Origin: JAGQPD01 sp020426865
Lineage (GTDB): Bacteria > Planctomycetota > Planctomycetia > Pirellulales > Pirellulaceae
Assembly (NCBI GenBank): GCA_041399065.1
Contig: JAWKTN010000004.1
Location: 124,001-188,000, forward strand
Length of the DNA: 64,000 nt
Reading direction: 5' to 3'
The notes below the pieces were generated by a model that worked only from the letters and a program-made list of their open reading frames with translations, did no database searches and was not told where the DNA came from. The position numbers were made by a program, and so were the translations under genes. The stretch's first letter is position 1. The number at the start of each line of letters is the position of its first letter. This document shows, in pieces, positions 35,093-43,578 of this stretch.

Positions 35093-37573
35093 ATGGATGT
35101 CGCCAGGTTTCTTGAGGCGGTCGTGCAGCGACCGGAATACGACGGACAAATCCAGCACATCGAGCAGTTGGCCGAGCGGCCGGGCCGATTCGCCGATCCC
35201 GGTCGGCCGCTCTCCGACGAACTGCAAGAACTACTTGCCGCCCATGGGATCGAACAGCTCTACGTGCATCAGGCCCGCGCGATTGATGTTGCACGGAAGG
35301 GAGCCGACTGGGTTGTAGTGACCGGCACGGCCAGTGGCAAGACGCTATGCTACAACCTGCCAATTCTCGAAACGTGCTTGGATGATCCCGAAGCCCGGGT
35401 GCTCTACTTGTTCCCGACCAAGGCGTTGGCACAAGATCAGCTAAAAGGTCAGCTCGAACTTGTTGCCGGGAACCAGGAGATTGCGCAGCGGATTCGACCG
35501 GGCGTGTACGATGGTGATACGCCAACGGCCCAGCGGCGGCGCATCAAGGCCGAAGCGAATCTCGTGTTATCCAACCCCGATATGCTGCATGCTTCGGTCT
35601 TGCCGTATCATCCCAAGTGGTCACGTTTCTTTAGCCAGCTGCGGTATGTCGTGCTGGACGAAGTACATACCTATCGCGGGATCTTGGGCGCGAATGTGGC
35701 CTGCGTATTGCGGCGGCTGATACGGGTGTGCCAACATTATGGCACACAGCCCCAATTCTTGGCAGCCAGTGCAACGATCGCCAACCCCGGCGAACTCGTT
35801 TCGCGGTTGATTGGCCGCGATGTACAGGTGATCGATGAAGATGGCTCGCCGCGAGGGCGAAAGCATTTTGTCTTGTGGAATCCGTCGCCGCTAGGTAAAG
35901 ACTCGCTCGCACGCCGCAGTGCCACCGACGATGCCGTCATGCTGATGGTCGAGTCATTGCGTGAAGGGGCACAAGCCCTTACGTTCACTCGTACACGGCA
36001 GGCCGCCGAACTGGTCAATCGCTATGTGCAGGATCAACTACGGAGCAGCGATCGCGAGCTGGCCGATTCCGTGCGGGCTTATCGCGGCGGATACCTGCCG
36101 AACGAGCGGCGGCAGATCGAGGCCGACCTGTTTTCCGGCCGCCTGCGTGGTGTTGCCGCCACCAATGCACTGGAGCTGGGCGTTGATATCGGTTCGCTCG
36201 ATGTGGCACTCCTCGTCCAATATCCCGGTACGATCGCCAGCACCTGGCAGCAAGCCGGTCGGAGCGGGCGTCGACACGACGAAAGCGTGGCCGTGCTGCT
36301 GGCCGGTAATGATCCGGTGGATCAATATCTGCTGCGTCATCCGGATTATTTCTTCCAGCAATCCCCCGAACATGCTGTGGTCGATCCCGAAAACCCGTAT
36401 GTGCTGGCCAACCACTTGAAAGCCGCCGCGTTCGAGCTGCCGCTCGATGATAATGATACCAGCCGATTCGGTGACCTGGCGTCGACGATCGCCGAAGTAC
36501 TCCACGACGCAGGGGAATTGTCACGGATCGACGGTCGCACTTACTACAGCGGTGAACAGAATCCTGCCCATCGCATCAGCTTGCGCCACATGAGCGACGA
36601 CACATTCAGTATCGTCTTGATGCGCGACAAGCAACCGCCGGGCCGCCCCGATCGCATGCCCCGTTCGGCCAAGCTCAATCGATCGGCTCGCAAGGGAGGA
36701 AGCACAGATTCCAGCGTTGGTCCTGCGCGACAGGACCTGGACCAGGACTTTGATGTGATCGCCAATGTTGACGCCATTAGCGCGCCAGAATTGGTTTATC
36801 CCGAAGCCGTTTATCTGCACAATGGCGATTCGTATTTTGTCCGTGAGTTGGACCTCGTCGGGCGTGTCGCCTATGTCGAGCGCCACGAGATGGATTATTA
36901 CACGCAGGCAATTCTCGAAAGTAGCGTGTTGATCACCAAACCGATCAACGAAGATGCCTCGCTTCCTACCGCTTCGCTCGGATTTGGGGAAGTGGATGTC
37001 AGCTGGAAGACCGTCGCGTTCAAAAAGATCAAATTCGTCACACGCGAGAATATTGGTTATGGGACTGTCGACATTCCGGCACAGAACCTGCCGACGACCG
37101 CGTTTTGGCTGACGCCGACCGATGAAATCCGCCAGTCACTCAAGGCACAACATTTGCGCCCCAGCGAGGGCCTTTGTGGCTTGAGAAACTTGGCCGTCGT
37201 GGCACTCCCGATTGTCGCGATGTGCGACAGCCGCGATATTAGTGGCGTCGTCGATAGCAAGAATCTGGGCAAAAGTAGCATGATCCTGTATGATCGATAT
37301 CCTGGCGGCCTTGGTTATGCCGAAAAAGGTTTCCAGCGTATCGCCGAGTTGCTGCGGATCTGTCGCGATATCGTCGGACAATGTACCTGCCAGGATGGTT
37401 GCCCCAGCTGCGTGGGGTTACCCAACTTGCGACCCGCCATCCATAGTGACCCCGATCTGTCGAGGGGATATCCGATCCCCGACAAAAAGGCCACGCAAGC
37501 ACTGCTGGAACTGCTCTGTCCGACCATGGAATTAACTGCGGCTGGCAGCTGGAGCGCATTGGCGGATTCGTGA
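35093..37573 (+). CDS. mrfA: DEVH helicase with DUF1998-type zinc site, MrfA/YprA family
   Basis: 826 residues; GAGGGA precedes ATG 35093. Helicase motifs in order: Q-like LYVHQARAIDVARKGADWV, motif I VVTGTASGKTLCY, Ia YLFPTKALAQDQL, DEVH box in VVLDEVHTYRG, motif III SATIANP, IV ALTFTRTRQAAELV, V ATNALELGVDIGSLDVALLV and VI QQAGRSGRR. Near the C-terminus is a four-cysteine site (Cys764, 766, 770, 773) in QCTCQDGCPSC, as in MrfA. In Bacillus subtilis MrfA and MrfB act in excision repair of mitomycin C damage. The next gene is the matching exonuclease, overlapping by one base, which strongly supports the assignment. Confidence 0.88.
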   Translation: MDVARFLEAVVQRPEYDGQIQHIEQLAERPGRFADPGRPLSDELQELLAAHGIEQLYVHQARAIDVARKGADWVVVTGTASGKTLCYNLPILETCLDDPEARVLYLFPTKALAQDQLKGQLELVAGNQEIAQRIRPGVYDGDTPTAQRRRIKAEANLVLSNPDMLHASVLPYHPKWSRFFSQLRYVVLDEVHTYRGILGANVACVLRRLIRVCQHYGTQPQFLAASATIANPGELVSRLIGRDVQVIDEDGSPRGRKHFVLWNPSPLGKDSLARRSATDDAVMLMVESLREGAQALTFTRTRQAAELVNRYVQDQLRSSDRELADSVRAYRGGYLPNERRQIEADLFSGRLRGVAATNALELGVDIGSLDVALLVQYPGTIASTWQQAGRSGRRHDESVAVLLAGNDPVDQYLLRHPDYFFQQSPEHAVVDPENPYVLANHLKAAAFELPLDDNDTSRFGDLASTIAEVLHDAGELSRIDGRTYYSGEQNPAHRISLRHMSDDTFSIVLMRDKQPPGRPDRMPRSAKLNRSARKGGSTDSSVGPARQDLDQDFDVIANVDAISAPELVYPEAVYLHNGDSYFVRELDLVGRVAYVERHEMDYYTQAILESSVLITKPINEDASLPTASLGFGEVDVSWKTVAFKKIKFVTRENIGYGTVDIPAQNLPTTAFWLTPTDEIRQSLKAQHLRPSEGLCGLRNLAVVALPIVAMCDSRDISGVVDSKNLGKSSMILYDRYPGGLGYAEKGFQRIAELLRICRDIVGQCTCQDGCPSCVGLPNLRPAIHSDPDLSRGYPIPDKKATQALLELLCPTMELTAAGSWSALADS

Positions 37574-38481
37574 TGTGGAGCCAACAACTACGAGAACGCT
37601 TGGCACGGTTGGCCCAGGCACAAGATGTGTCGCAATGCGAGCATCCGCAGATACCTCCACGTCCCACGAACAGTAGTCGCGACGGCCGATTTGGTGATAC
37701 GCCCGAAGCAAGTAGCATGCCGGCCATCTTGCATGATCGACTGCTACGGCCTGCGGGCCGAGGGCCGCTGGATGATGGCTTTGAAATAGAAAATGAGGCC
37801 GGACGTCATTGGCAGCTTGATAAGACAATTGCGTCGCTATGGCCCGCTAGTGAAAAATATCTGGCCGACGGCGGTCACGTAGTGCCCCAATCAGGCGATG
37901 CGGACTATTGGCATCCCGAAATCGAACAGTTCGCCAGCAGCTTTCCCCAAGGCGTAGCCTTTCTTGATTTGGAGACCTGCGGATTCTCCGGATCGATGAT
38001 CTTTCTGGCCGGCGTGATCGTGTTCCGCGGCACGTCGCTGCAACTGAGCCAATTGTGGGCGCGCAACTACGCCGAGGAATTTCCCTTGCTGTCGACGTTG
38101 GACAGTCTGTTGATGCGGCATTCGGTACTGGTCACGTTCAACGGCCGTAGCTTCGATTGGCCGCAAGTTCGCGATCGGTTGGTTCTGCACCAGCGCGGGC
38201 GACTGCCGCTTAGCGAACAACTGTGTCATGTGGATCTTTTGCACCATAGTCGTCGCAAATGGCGACAGCAGCTACCGAATTTCAAGCTGCAGACGTTGGA
38301 ACGCTATGTCTGCGGGCGAAATCGGACCGGCGACATCCCCGGGCGCGAGATCCCAGCGGCCTATCATGAATACGTTCGTTCCGGGGACACATCCCAGATC
38401 GGCAACATTCTGCACCACAATGCCTTGGATCTGGTGACTTTGTTGCAGCTAGCACTGTGCGTGGGAAAGAAAAAAGGCTGA
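37573..38481 (+). CDS. mrfB: DEDDh-type 3'-5' exonuclease, MrfB/YprB family
   Basis: About 302 residues. The RNase H-like fold shows FLDLETCGFSGSMIFLAGV (D-x-E of Exo I), LVTFNGRSFDWPQVRDRL (Exo II Asp) and HHNALDLVTLLQL (His-x4-Asp of Exo III), so all five catalytic residues are present. This is the YprB-like domain. The approximately 100-residue N-terminal extension is low in recognisable features. ATG 37573 shares a base with the mrfA stop (TGATG), so translation is coupled; a GTG at 37570 is in the same frame. The pair is predicted to excise or trim damaged DNA after MrfA unwinding. Confidence 0.85.
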   Translation: MWSQQLRERLARLAQAQDVSQCEHPQIPPRPTNSSRDGRFGDTPEASSMPAILHDRLLRPAGRGPLDDGFEIENEAGRHWQLDKTIASLWPASEKYLADGGHVVPQSGDADYWHPEIEQFASSFPQGVAFLDLETCGFSGSMIFLAGVIVFRGTSLQLSQLWARNYAEEFPLLSTLDSLLMRHSVLVTFNGRSFDWPQVRDRLVLHQRGRLPLSEQLCHVDLLHHSRRKWRQQLPNFKLQTLERYVCGRNRTGDIPGREIPAAYHEYVRSGDTSQIGNILHHNALDLVTLLQLALCVGKKKG

Positions 38482-38514
38482 ATGCTCATCTGTTGTCAGA
38501 CAAGCACCAGCCTT
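38474..38514 (+). terminator. Stem-loop at the end of mrfB
   Basis: AAGGCTG (38474-38480) pairs with CAGCCTT (38508-38514), with an inner TGCT/AGCA pair. The arm begins inside the last codons of mrfB. No clear T-tract follows, so termination is only possible. Confidence 0.4.
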
Positions 38515-38880
38515 CGCTATGAGTCAAATCTACGGTCCGCTTGCGACGAGTGGAGTCGCTGCGAGACTGGCGAGGATCTAGCGTGCTAAGCACAAGCCGT
38601 GGTCGATCCTGGCCAACGCGAAAAAGTTGGTCCCTCAGCCGGTTGGCGAACCGAGACTTGATCTTCGATATAGTCTATTCTACCTCACGATTTCGGCAAG
38701 GTAGCAACTTAGATCGGCAGAACCAAGATCGAAGTTGCCCATAAAATGCAAGTAACGCGAAATATTTTCCTTGCCACTTTCTGCCGACGATGTGGAGTTG
38801 GTTGGTAGCATCGTTGCGTATTTGCGCAAAATCTGCGCCAGATGGTGGACAATCATTCGATATCTGTCAACAATTCTGGC

Positions 38881-38936
38881 ATGGGGCACCCGCCACAGCT
38901 GCGTCCACCACAGCGCAAGCTGCCGTTGTGGCGGGT
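38881..38936. repeat. Dispersed hairpin repeat, copy 1
   Basis: Begins ATGGGGCACCCGCCACAGCT. The outer stem CCCGCCACA pairs perfectly with TGTGGCGGG at 38889-38935, enclosing the conserved loop core GTCCACCACAGCG. Copy 2 is at 42283-42338, in the same orientation. Confidence 0.75.
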
Positions 38937-39177
38937 TTTGCTCGATGTTCTAAATCCGCCGTTACGGTCGGGCTTATTTTGTAGCTTGACCGCTTCGGGC
39001 CGAGCTTCTTTCGTATCGCATGCCAATCGAGATCGCTGTTTGAAAACGCCTTGCGTACAACTGCGAACACGCAACGACGGCACAGCGATCGGTTAAAATG
39101 CAGCTTGCTCCCACAGCGCCCCATCACTGGCCGTGAATCATGGGATGGACGTTGGCATTCCGAAGAATCGAGCGTTA

Positions 39178-39213
39178 TGACAGCCAGACTTCCGTTGACA
39201 GCCAGACTTCCGT
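39178..39213. repeat. Exact 18-base tandem duplication
   Basis: TGACAGCCAGACTTCCGT occurs twice in direct succession at 39178-39195 and 39196-39213. It lies just upstream of the ATG at 39227 and looks like a recent slippage or repair duplication. Confidence 0.9.
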
Positions 39214-39226
39214 TGGCGAGGCGACC

Positions 39227-39424
39227 ATGATTGTTTATCGATTGTGTCCACTGCCGCTCACAATTGCATTGGTCACGACGCTACTCACGTCATCCGTCGC
39301 GTTGGCCGACGATCATTCACCGGTGAAACTCAAGATCGCGTCCCCGAACGGTCGATTTGCGATCGAGCTTTCGCTGGGCGAAGGAGGCCGTCCCGTCTAT
39401 CGCGACGCCCGCATCACTCTACAT
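39227..39424 (+). pseudogene. N-terminal remnant of a secreted protein, possibly GH97-like
   Basis: ATG 39227 opens a good signal peptide (RLCPLPLTIALVTTLLTSSV, cleavage after ALA) and then VKLKIASPNGRFAIELSLGE with GGRPVYR. This resembles the start of GH97 alpha-glucosidase-type N-terminal domains, which begin with a SPNGK-like strand. After about 65 residues the similarity ends abruptly and the frame runs on into unrelated sequence to 39649, overlapping the next gene. The simplest reading is a truncated gene whose 3' part was lost when the neighbouring secreted-protein gene arrived. The family call is by eye. Confidence 0.4.
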
Positions 39425-39545
39425 GTATGCATGCACCTTGGCGTGGGGGAGAGTAGCCGAGTTGCATGCACTCCCGCCGGTATGGTACACAGAACCGTGC
39501 CTGTCCTGTCGTTCCGATCCGATCTAGGCAATAGGGAGTGTGACC

Positions 39546-40079
39546 ATGAAACGATACGCCAACGTAGTCTCCGTAACGGCGGTGCTGATCGCCCTGTCGA
39601 CGATGACTCTTGCTGTCGGGGACGCCGACACGCATCTGCCAAAGCGTGACGAGTCCACAATGCAATCGCGACTTGCGGAAGTGACGCATGTTGCTGTGAC
39701 GATAAACACGAATACTGGCGGTCTTTTGTTGCACGCGTACTCCGCTGAGCAGCTTGTAGAACGAGTCGACGCAATCAAGGCCGCAGCCGCAGCCGCTGAC
39801 GAAGCCCGTGCTGAGACAGCGACAATTCGCAAAGGGATGAATGAAGCAATGCAGGCAGGAAATAATGAGTTGCTCCAGGCACTTCAACAGCGGCAGATGG
39901 CTTTGGCTCAAGGAGCATTTCGAGGGCGTACCCGCGAGACATACTATCGCGTTGCTCGAGTCGGCCAAGACTACGTCGAGTTGGAGTATGTCGATAAACC
40001 AGGGACAACGAAGCTGATTCCGCTCGGCCAAATCAACCAGGTGCTCTTGGAACCGCAGGCTAACGTAGCGGTTGAGTGA
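39546..40079 (+). CDS. Small secreted protein, paralogue A
   Basis: About 177 residues from ATG 39546, with GGGAG seven bases upstream. Signal peptide KRYANVVSVTAVLIALSTMT, cleavage near LAVGDADT. The middle is an alanine-rich helix (VDAIKAAAAAADEARAETAT) that is probably coiled coil. The C-terminus is a compact beta motif: YRVARVGQDYVELEYVDKPG then TTKLIPLGQINQVLLEP. The same plan recurs in the gene at 41526 and in the fragment at 42074, so this is a local family. The sequence TATGGTACACAGA lies 65 bases before the ATG and is shared with paralogue B. Function unknown. Confidence 0.6.
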   Translation: MKRYANVVSVTAVLIALSTMTLAVGDADTHLPKRDESTMQSRLAEVTHVAVTINTNTGGLLLHAYSAEQLVERVDAIKAAAAAADEARAETATIRKGMNEAMQAGNNELLQALQQRQMALAQGAFRGRTRETYYRVARVGQDYVELEYVDKPGTTKLIPLGQINQVLLEPQANVAVE

Positions 40080-41525
40080 AACAGTTTCGGTAATCGTGAC
40101 CAGTCTGGACTGACGATGAACAAGGTAGTATCACATCGACGTGGGGTCGGGTACCCCAAGGGCATCCTCGTCGTGAACAATATCTCATTCATGGTGGTTT
40201 CTCCTGTCTCGTGAAAACGGGACAAGAACGTGGCTGCCCGGCATGGTAACGTGGGGCGAGAAAACGGGCCCTTCGGGCCCCGCAGGCATCGTGAAGGGCT
40301 TTCGGCCCTGGGACGGCGAGTTCGACGTGGCGTTCGTTCTATCGGTGCAAAGGCCTTCCAGGCCTTCGGCCCGGAGGGCCGCAACATCCTCTGCCGGTGG
40401 CGCAGCCACCGGTGACGTGCTCGCCCGCGCCCAGGCCCGGAGGGCCGACATACATGCGGCATAGCGAGTTGGCAATAGCTGCGAGTTCGTGCATCTTGGC
40501 GCGAATGGCGAAACGGGATTACCATGGTGTCGTTCCTTGGCCCCCTCGCCGGCTTGCCCGGCAGGAGCCACAGTTTGAAAGCTAGCGCCAATCGTTGTCA
40601 CACCCGCATTGGCCGAGGCAGTCGCCGCCGCAGGCGGCGACCGACAGGGCTTGGGGTCGAGAGGTCGCGGGGCGGGCTGGCCCAAGCAAACTTTGGCTCC
40701 TGCCGGGCAAGCCGGCGAGGGGGCCAAGTGTGACACCGGAGCGTTACAGATGGACCGAGGGCGCGTTGGCGCCACCCGTGCGTTACAAACAGCCAGAACG
40801 ATGAAATGCACGCGAGTTGCGGATCGCGCGTTTTCTAATAGCGAAATCATTTGGCCGCAACCACGTGATTTCAAACGTTCTACATCTGCACCTAGAATGT
40901 TCCCTTGGGGCGTAGATCCGGCAATACTGTTGACAAGGTCGACAAGCGATAGTCGTCGCATCAAGCCAAGCGTCGCCGTACTTTCGCGCTTGTCGGAAAC
41001 CAGAGGGCAGAGAAAGAGGCGTTTCTGTAACCTCTGAGAATGATGACGAAGACGACGCGGGAGATATGCTGGACGATTGCGAGTCGTCGGGACGTGAGTT
41101 TGCGGCGAAATTGCTGTCCACGTTCTTGCGGAGCCGCGATTGATCGCAACCAAACCGCGCATTCGTTGGCATTCGATCGTCATCGTCGATAACACGACGA
41201 AGAAGGACACCCCGAAAACTCGGTCCCAGGCGGTCCGCGCCGGCAACAAGAATCGTCGACGATGTCGACAAGAAATCGGGAAACCGGCATCAAACTGAAT
41301 TCGAGTGGCCGGTTTCGCCAACAGACTGCGATCCGGTCGGTGATGAGGGGGACGTCGTTTATGTCTCGCCAACTAATAGCAGGGCATTCCTTGCTAAGCT
41401 ACTCATTGCATTCTTCTCGTCGAACGGGAATCCGCTGAGCCAGTTGCCCGTTACTCACTGGATATGGTACACAGACTCGTGACGATTAGTTGCGGGTCTG
41501 TGTTCTTTTTGTAAGGAGTCCAACC
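40080..41525. other. GC-rich non-coding stretch with palindrome field
   Basis: About 1.4 kb between the two secreted paralogues. The left half (40265-40765) is packed with short hairpins (separate entry). The right half has no recognisable gene. A 395-codon open frame on the minus strand (40185-41372) crosses the palindromes, has an Arg/Pro/Ser-rich translation and is not accepted. Confidence 0.55.
40265..40765. repeat. Field of short GC hairpins plus a 42-base inverted repeat
   Basis: Perfect hairpins with three- to five-base loops include GGGCCC-TTC-GGGCCC (40266), AGGGC-TTTCG-GCCCT, GGCCC-GGA-GGGCC (two copies, near 40369 and 40435), CCGGTGGC-GCA-GCCACCGG (near 40394) and GTCGCCGCC-GCA-GGCGGCGAC (near 40620). 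A larger inverted repeat joins 40536-40577 and 40687-40728 (41 of 42 bases complementary), with a 109-base spacer. Confidence 0.8.
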
Positions 41526-42149
41526 ATGACACGAAATGCAAGTGTGATTGCTGTTGTAGCCGCGTGCGTCGCTCTGTCGGCCATCGCTTTTGCCGTGGGG
41601 GATACTGACACAGGCGGTGAGGCGAACGTTGATACTCGGGCGGATCGGTTAAAAGGTGCAGTCGTCGAGCGTCCGTCGATATCCAAAGACTACGGCGGCT
41701 ACTTACTGAAGGCCCCTGATTTTGGCGAGTTTCAGCGAAGGATGAGGGAACTTGAGCTGTACCCCAATCGATTGAGCGAATTGGAAGAGCAGATGACCGT
41801 GATCAGCCAAGGAATCGAAGACACACAGGCAAGTGATAACAATGAGCTACTCGGTGCATTGAATCTCAAATACAACGACGTCAATTCGGATTATCGAATA
41901 CTTAGAAACCTGAACAGAAAGAGTTACTACTACCGCGTTGTCCACGTCGGGCAAGACTTCATCGAATTGCAGGATGCACACGAAGGTGGTGCCACGAAGT
42001 TGATTCCAACAAACCGGATCGCTGAAGTGACCAACCTCGTAGAATCGCTGGGCCAGCGAACAGTCGCGGAACTGTTTACCGCGTCGTGCGAGTCGGCCAA
42101 GACTACGTCGAATTGGAGTACGTCAACAAACCGGGCACAACAAAGCTGA
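41526..42149 (+). CDS. Small secreted protein, paralogue B (altered C-terminus)
   Basis: About 207 residues from ATG 41526, with AAGGAG upstream. Signal peptide SVIAVVAACVALSAIAFAVG before DTDTGG, parallel to paralogue A. The helical middle (RRMRELELYPNRLSELEEQM) is followed by the family beta motif VVHVGQDFIELQDAHEGGAT, KLIPTNRIAEVTNLVE. The last 34 residues (after ESLGQRTVAEL) are not family-like. There the DNA encodes a second copy of the family C-terminus in another frame, so this tail is an accidental read-through of a fused fragment. The original stop was probably lost. Confidence 0.55.
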   Translation: MTRNASVIAVVAACVALSAIAFAVGDTDTGGEANVDTRADRLKGAVVERPSISKDYGGYLLKAPDFGEFQRRMRELELYPNRLSELEEQMTVISQGIEDTQASDNNELLGALNLKYNDVNSDYRILRNLNRKSYYYRVVHVGQDFIELQDAHEGGATKLIPTNRIAEVTNLVESLGQRTVAELFTASCESAKTTSNWSTSTNRAQQS

Positions 42150-42202
42150 TTCCGCTGGGGCAAATCAATCAGGTGGTCATCGAGCAGCCGGCTGCAAATT
42201 GA
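42074..42202 (+). pseudogene. C-terminal fragment of a third secreted paralogue
   Basis: In a frame different from paralogue B, 42074-42202 reads VYRVVRVGQDYVELEYVNKP then GTTKLIPLGQINQVVIEQPA and a stop. This is nearly identical to the last 40 residues of paralogue A (YRVARVGQDYVELEYVDKPG). It has no start codon or signal peptide. It therefore marks a former gene whose 5' part was deleted, fusing its tail to paralogue B. Confidence 0.8.
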
Positions 42203-42282
42203 CACACCGATCATTTTGCATCATTGTGCAAATCACCCCCAACCTGCCTGGAAAGTCCGCAGTCACTCGCTACATTTCCGTC

Positions 42283-42338
42283 ATGGGGCACCTGCCACAA
42301 CGGCGTCCACCACAGCGACAGCCGCCATTGTGGCGGGG
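42283..42338. repeat. Dispersed hairpin repeat, copy 2
   Basis: Begins ATGGGGCACCTGCCACAACG and is about 80 percent identical to 38881-38936. The outer stem CCTGCCACAA/TTGTGGCGGG is kept with one G-T wobble. Inner bases differ but still pair (GGCG/CGCC). Confidence 0.75.
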
Positions 42339-42505
42339 ATTTTCCTTGACGGCGGCGAGAATGTGTGACGTAGTCACGGCAGATGGCCGAGACATGACGC
42401 GGCGGTCGGACTCAATTGACCCTCACTCGATGGCGATTGCGAGGTCCTGTAGGTCGTCGCCAAGTTGCAGTATGTATCACGTAGGCGTCACACGAAGGGC
42501 TATAG

Positions 42506-43109
42506 TCACGGCTGCTGCGATGTGGCATCGTATTGGATACTGCATCTGGGCAACATCAATTGTAGCTCGTCAAGCTGCTCGGTAGAGACCGGAGTGTCGC
42601 AAAGATTGACCTATTCTAGGTTTGCAATTTCACCGAGCGGTGAAAGGTCATCGACCGCGCATCCTGTCAACGTAAGTCCTTGCAAGTGACGAATATGTGC
42701 CAATGGCCCGAGGCCCCGTTGTCGACGAGGGTGACGATTCAGCATGGTCGTGAACCGAAAGCCTTTCTACGCGCCAACCAATTCGTCGTAACAAAAGATA
42801 TCGCCAATGCCTGTGAGAGACATCTCCCAACTCGAATGGTGGCTTTTCATACGGCACGCACAAAGCAATGCAACCGTCCCATCCAGCAAGTCCAGAAAGC
42901 TCGTAGGCGATTCTTTCTTCCTTTTCTGACTGATGTCGTTCCCGTGCGGTCCACCCCAAGATGATTGCGACAATCGTCGTCAGAACGAAAAGGAAGCGAT
43001 TGGACACTCGTCGCCATCGGACGGTCTTATGCGGCTGGATCGCGGACGAAGATCGCACTGAAATGGCCGAATTCCCCGTCAGCAATTCAGTTTCGAAATC
43101 ACTACCCAT
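42506..43109 (-). pseudogene. Broken leucine-rich-repeat membrane protein gene
   Basis: From ATG 43109 the frame gives the typical planctomycete opening: a basic stretch (HKTVRWRRVSNRF) and one membrane helix (LFVLTTIVAIILGWTARERH), then YLLLRRIGWRVERLSVHD. The frame then shifts. In another frame the leucine-rich-repeat part continues: LGPLAHIRHLQGLTLTGCAV, DDLSPLGEIANLE, an in-frame TAG, then VNLCDTPVSTEQLDELQLML and PRCSIQYDATSQQP with a stop at 42506. The final TPVS...ELQLMLPRC pattern is the usual end of such proteins. At least one frameshift and one nonsense codon show that it is a decayed gene. Confidence 0.75.
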
Positions 43110-43578
43110 ACGAATTGCGTGACGTCACATCGTCTCCGTTTGCTCAGCATTCGTCTCGATCAGCGCTCCGCATTCGGTCGAAGCAACAATTCACCGATGA
43201 CGCGATCCGCGTCGGAACACATTGAACGCGGCACCTTGATGCTGTGGACGGTATTCTCCGCAAACAAGTTCAGTTGAGGACCCGGCGTGTGAACCCAGCT
43301 CCAACGATTAATCTTCGACCAGGCGACGAATTGCCCGAACTCATCAATGATGCCATGGAAGCGGGATCGACCCAGCTGCAATGGATTCTAGCGAGCTTCC
43401 GCACCCGCGACAAGCCGCACTAACGCTTGCGAAATACTATTTTGACCATGGTAGCGCTGATCTCGACTTCACATGGACTTGACACGATACGCATCAATCG
43501 CGACAAACACGCGTGTGGCTCGAAGTTCCCACCGTTCGATTTCGAAATTGAAAACGTATTTGCCGGGGTTGGCCAACC
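43110..43578. other. Region without confident gene; short open fragments
   Basis: One plus-strand frame is open for 43226-43423 (includes RPGDELPELINDAMEAGSTQ) and, after a stop, again from ATG 43448 to the stop at 43582 (includes KFPPFDFEIENVFAGVGQP). This could be debris of one gene broken by a stop codon. I do not recognise it. Confidence 0.3.

Larger units (their letters stand above)
38515..39226. other. Non-coding region with structured repeat, copy 1
   Basis: About 710 bases without a supported gene, the start of the accessory stretch. It holds copy 1 of a hairpin repeat (38881-38936) and the 18-base tandem duplication just before the next remnant. Short frames on both strands have no ribosome site or recognisable protein. 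Confidence 0.5.

Noticed and set aside
40185..41372. 395-codon open frame on the minus strand
   Set aside because: It runs through the hairpin field, is rich in Arg, Pro, Ser and Ala, and shows no domain, signal or ribosome site.
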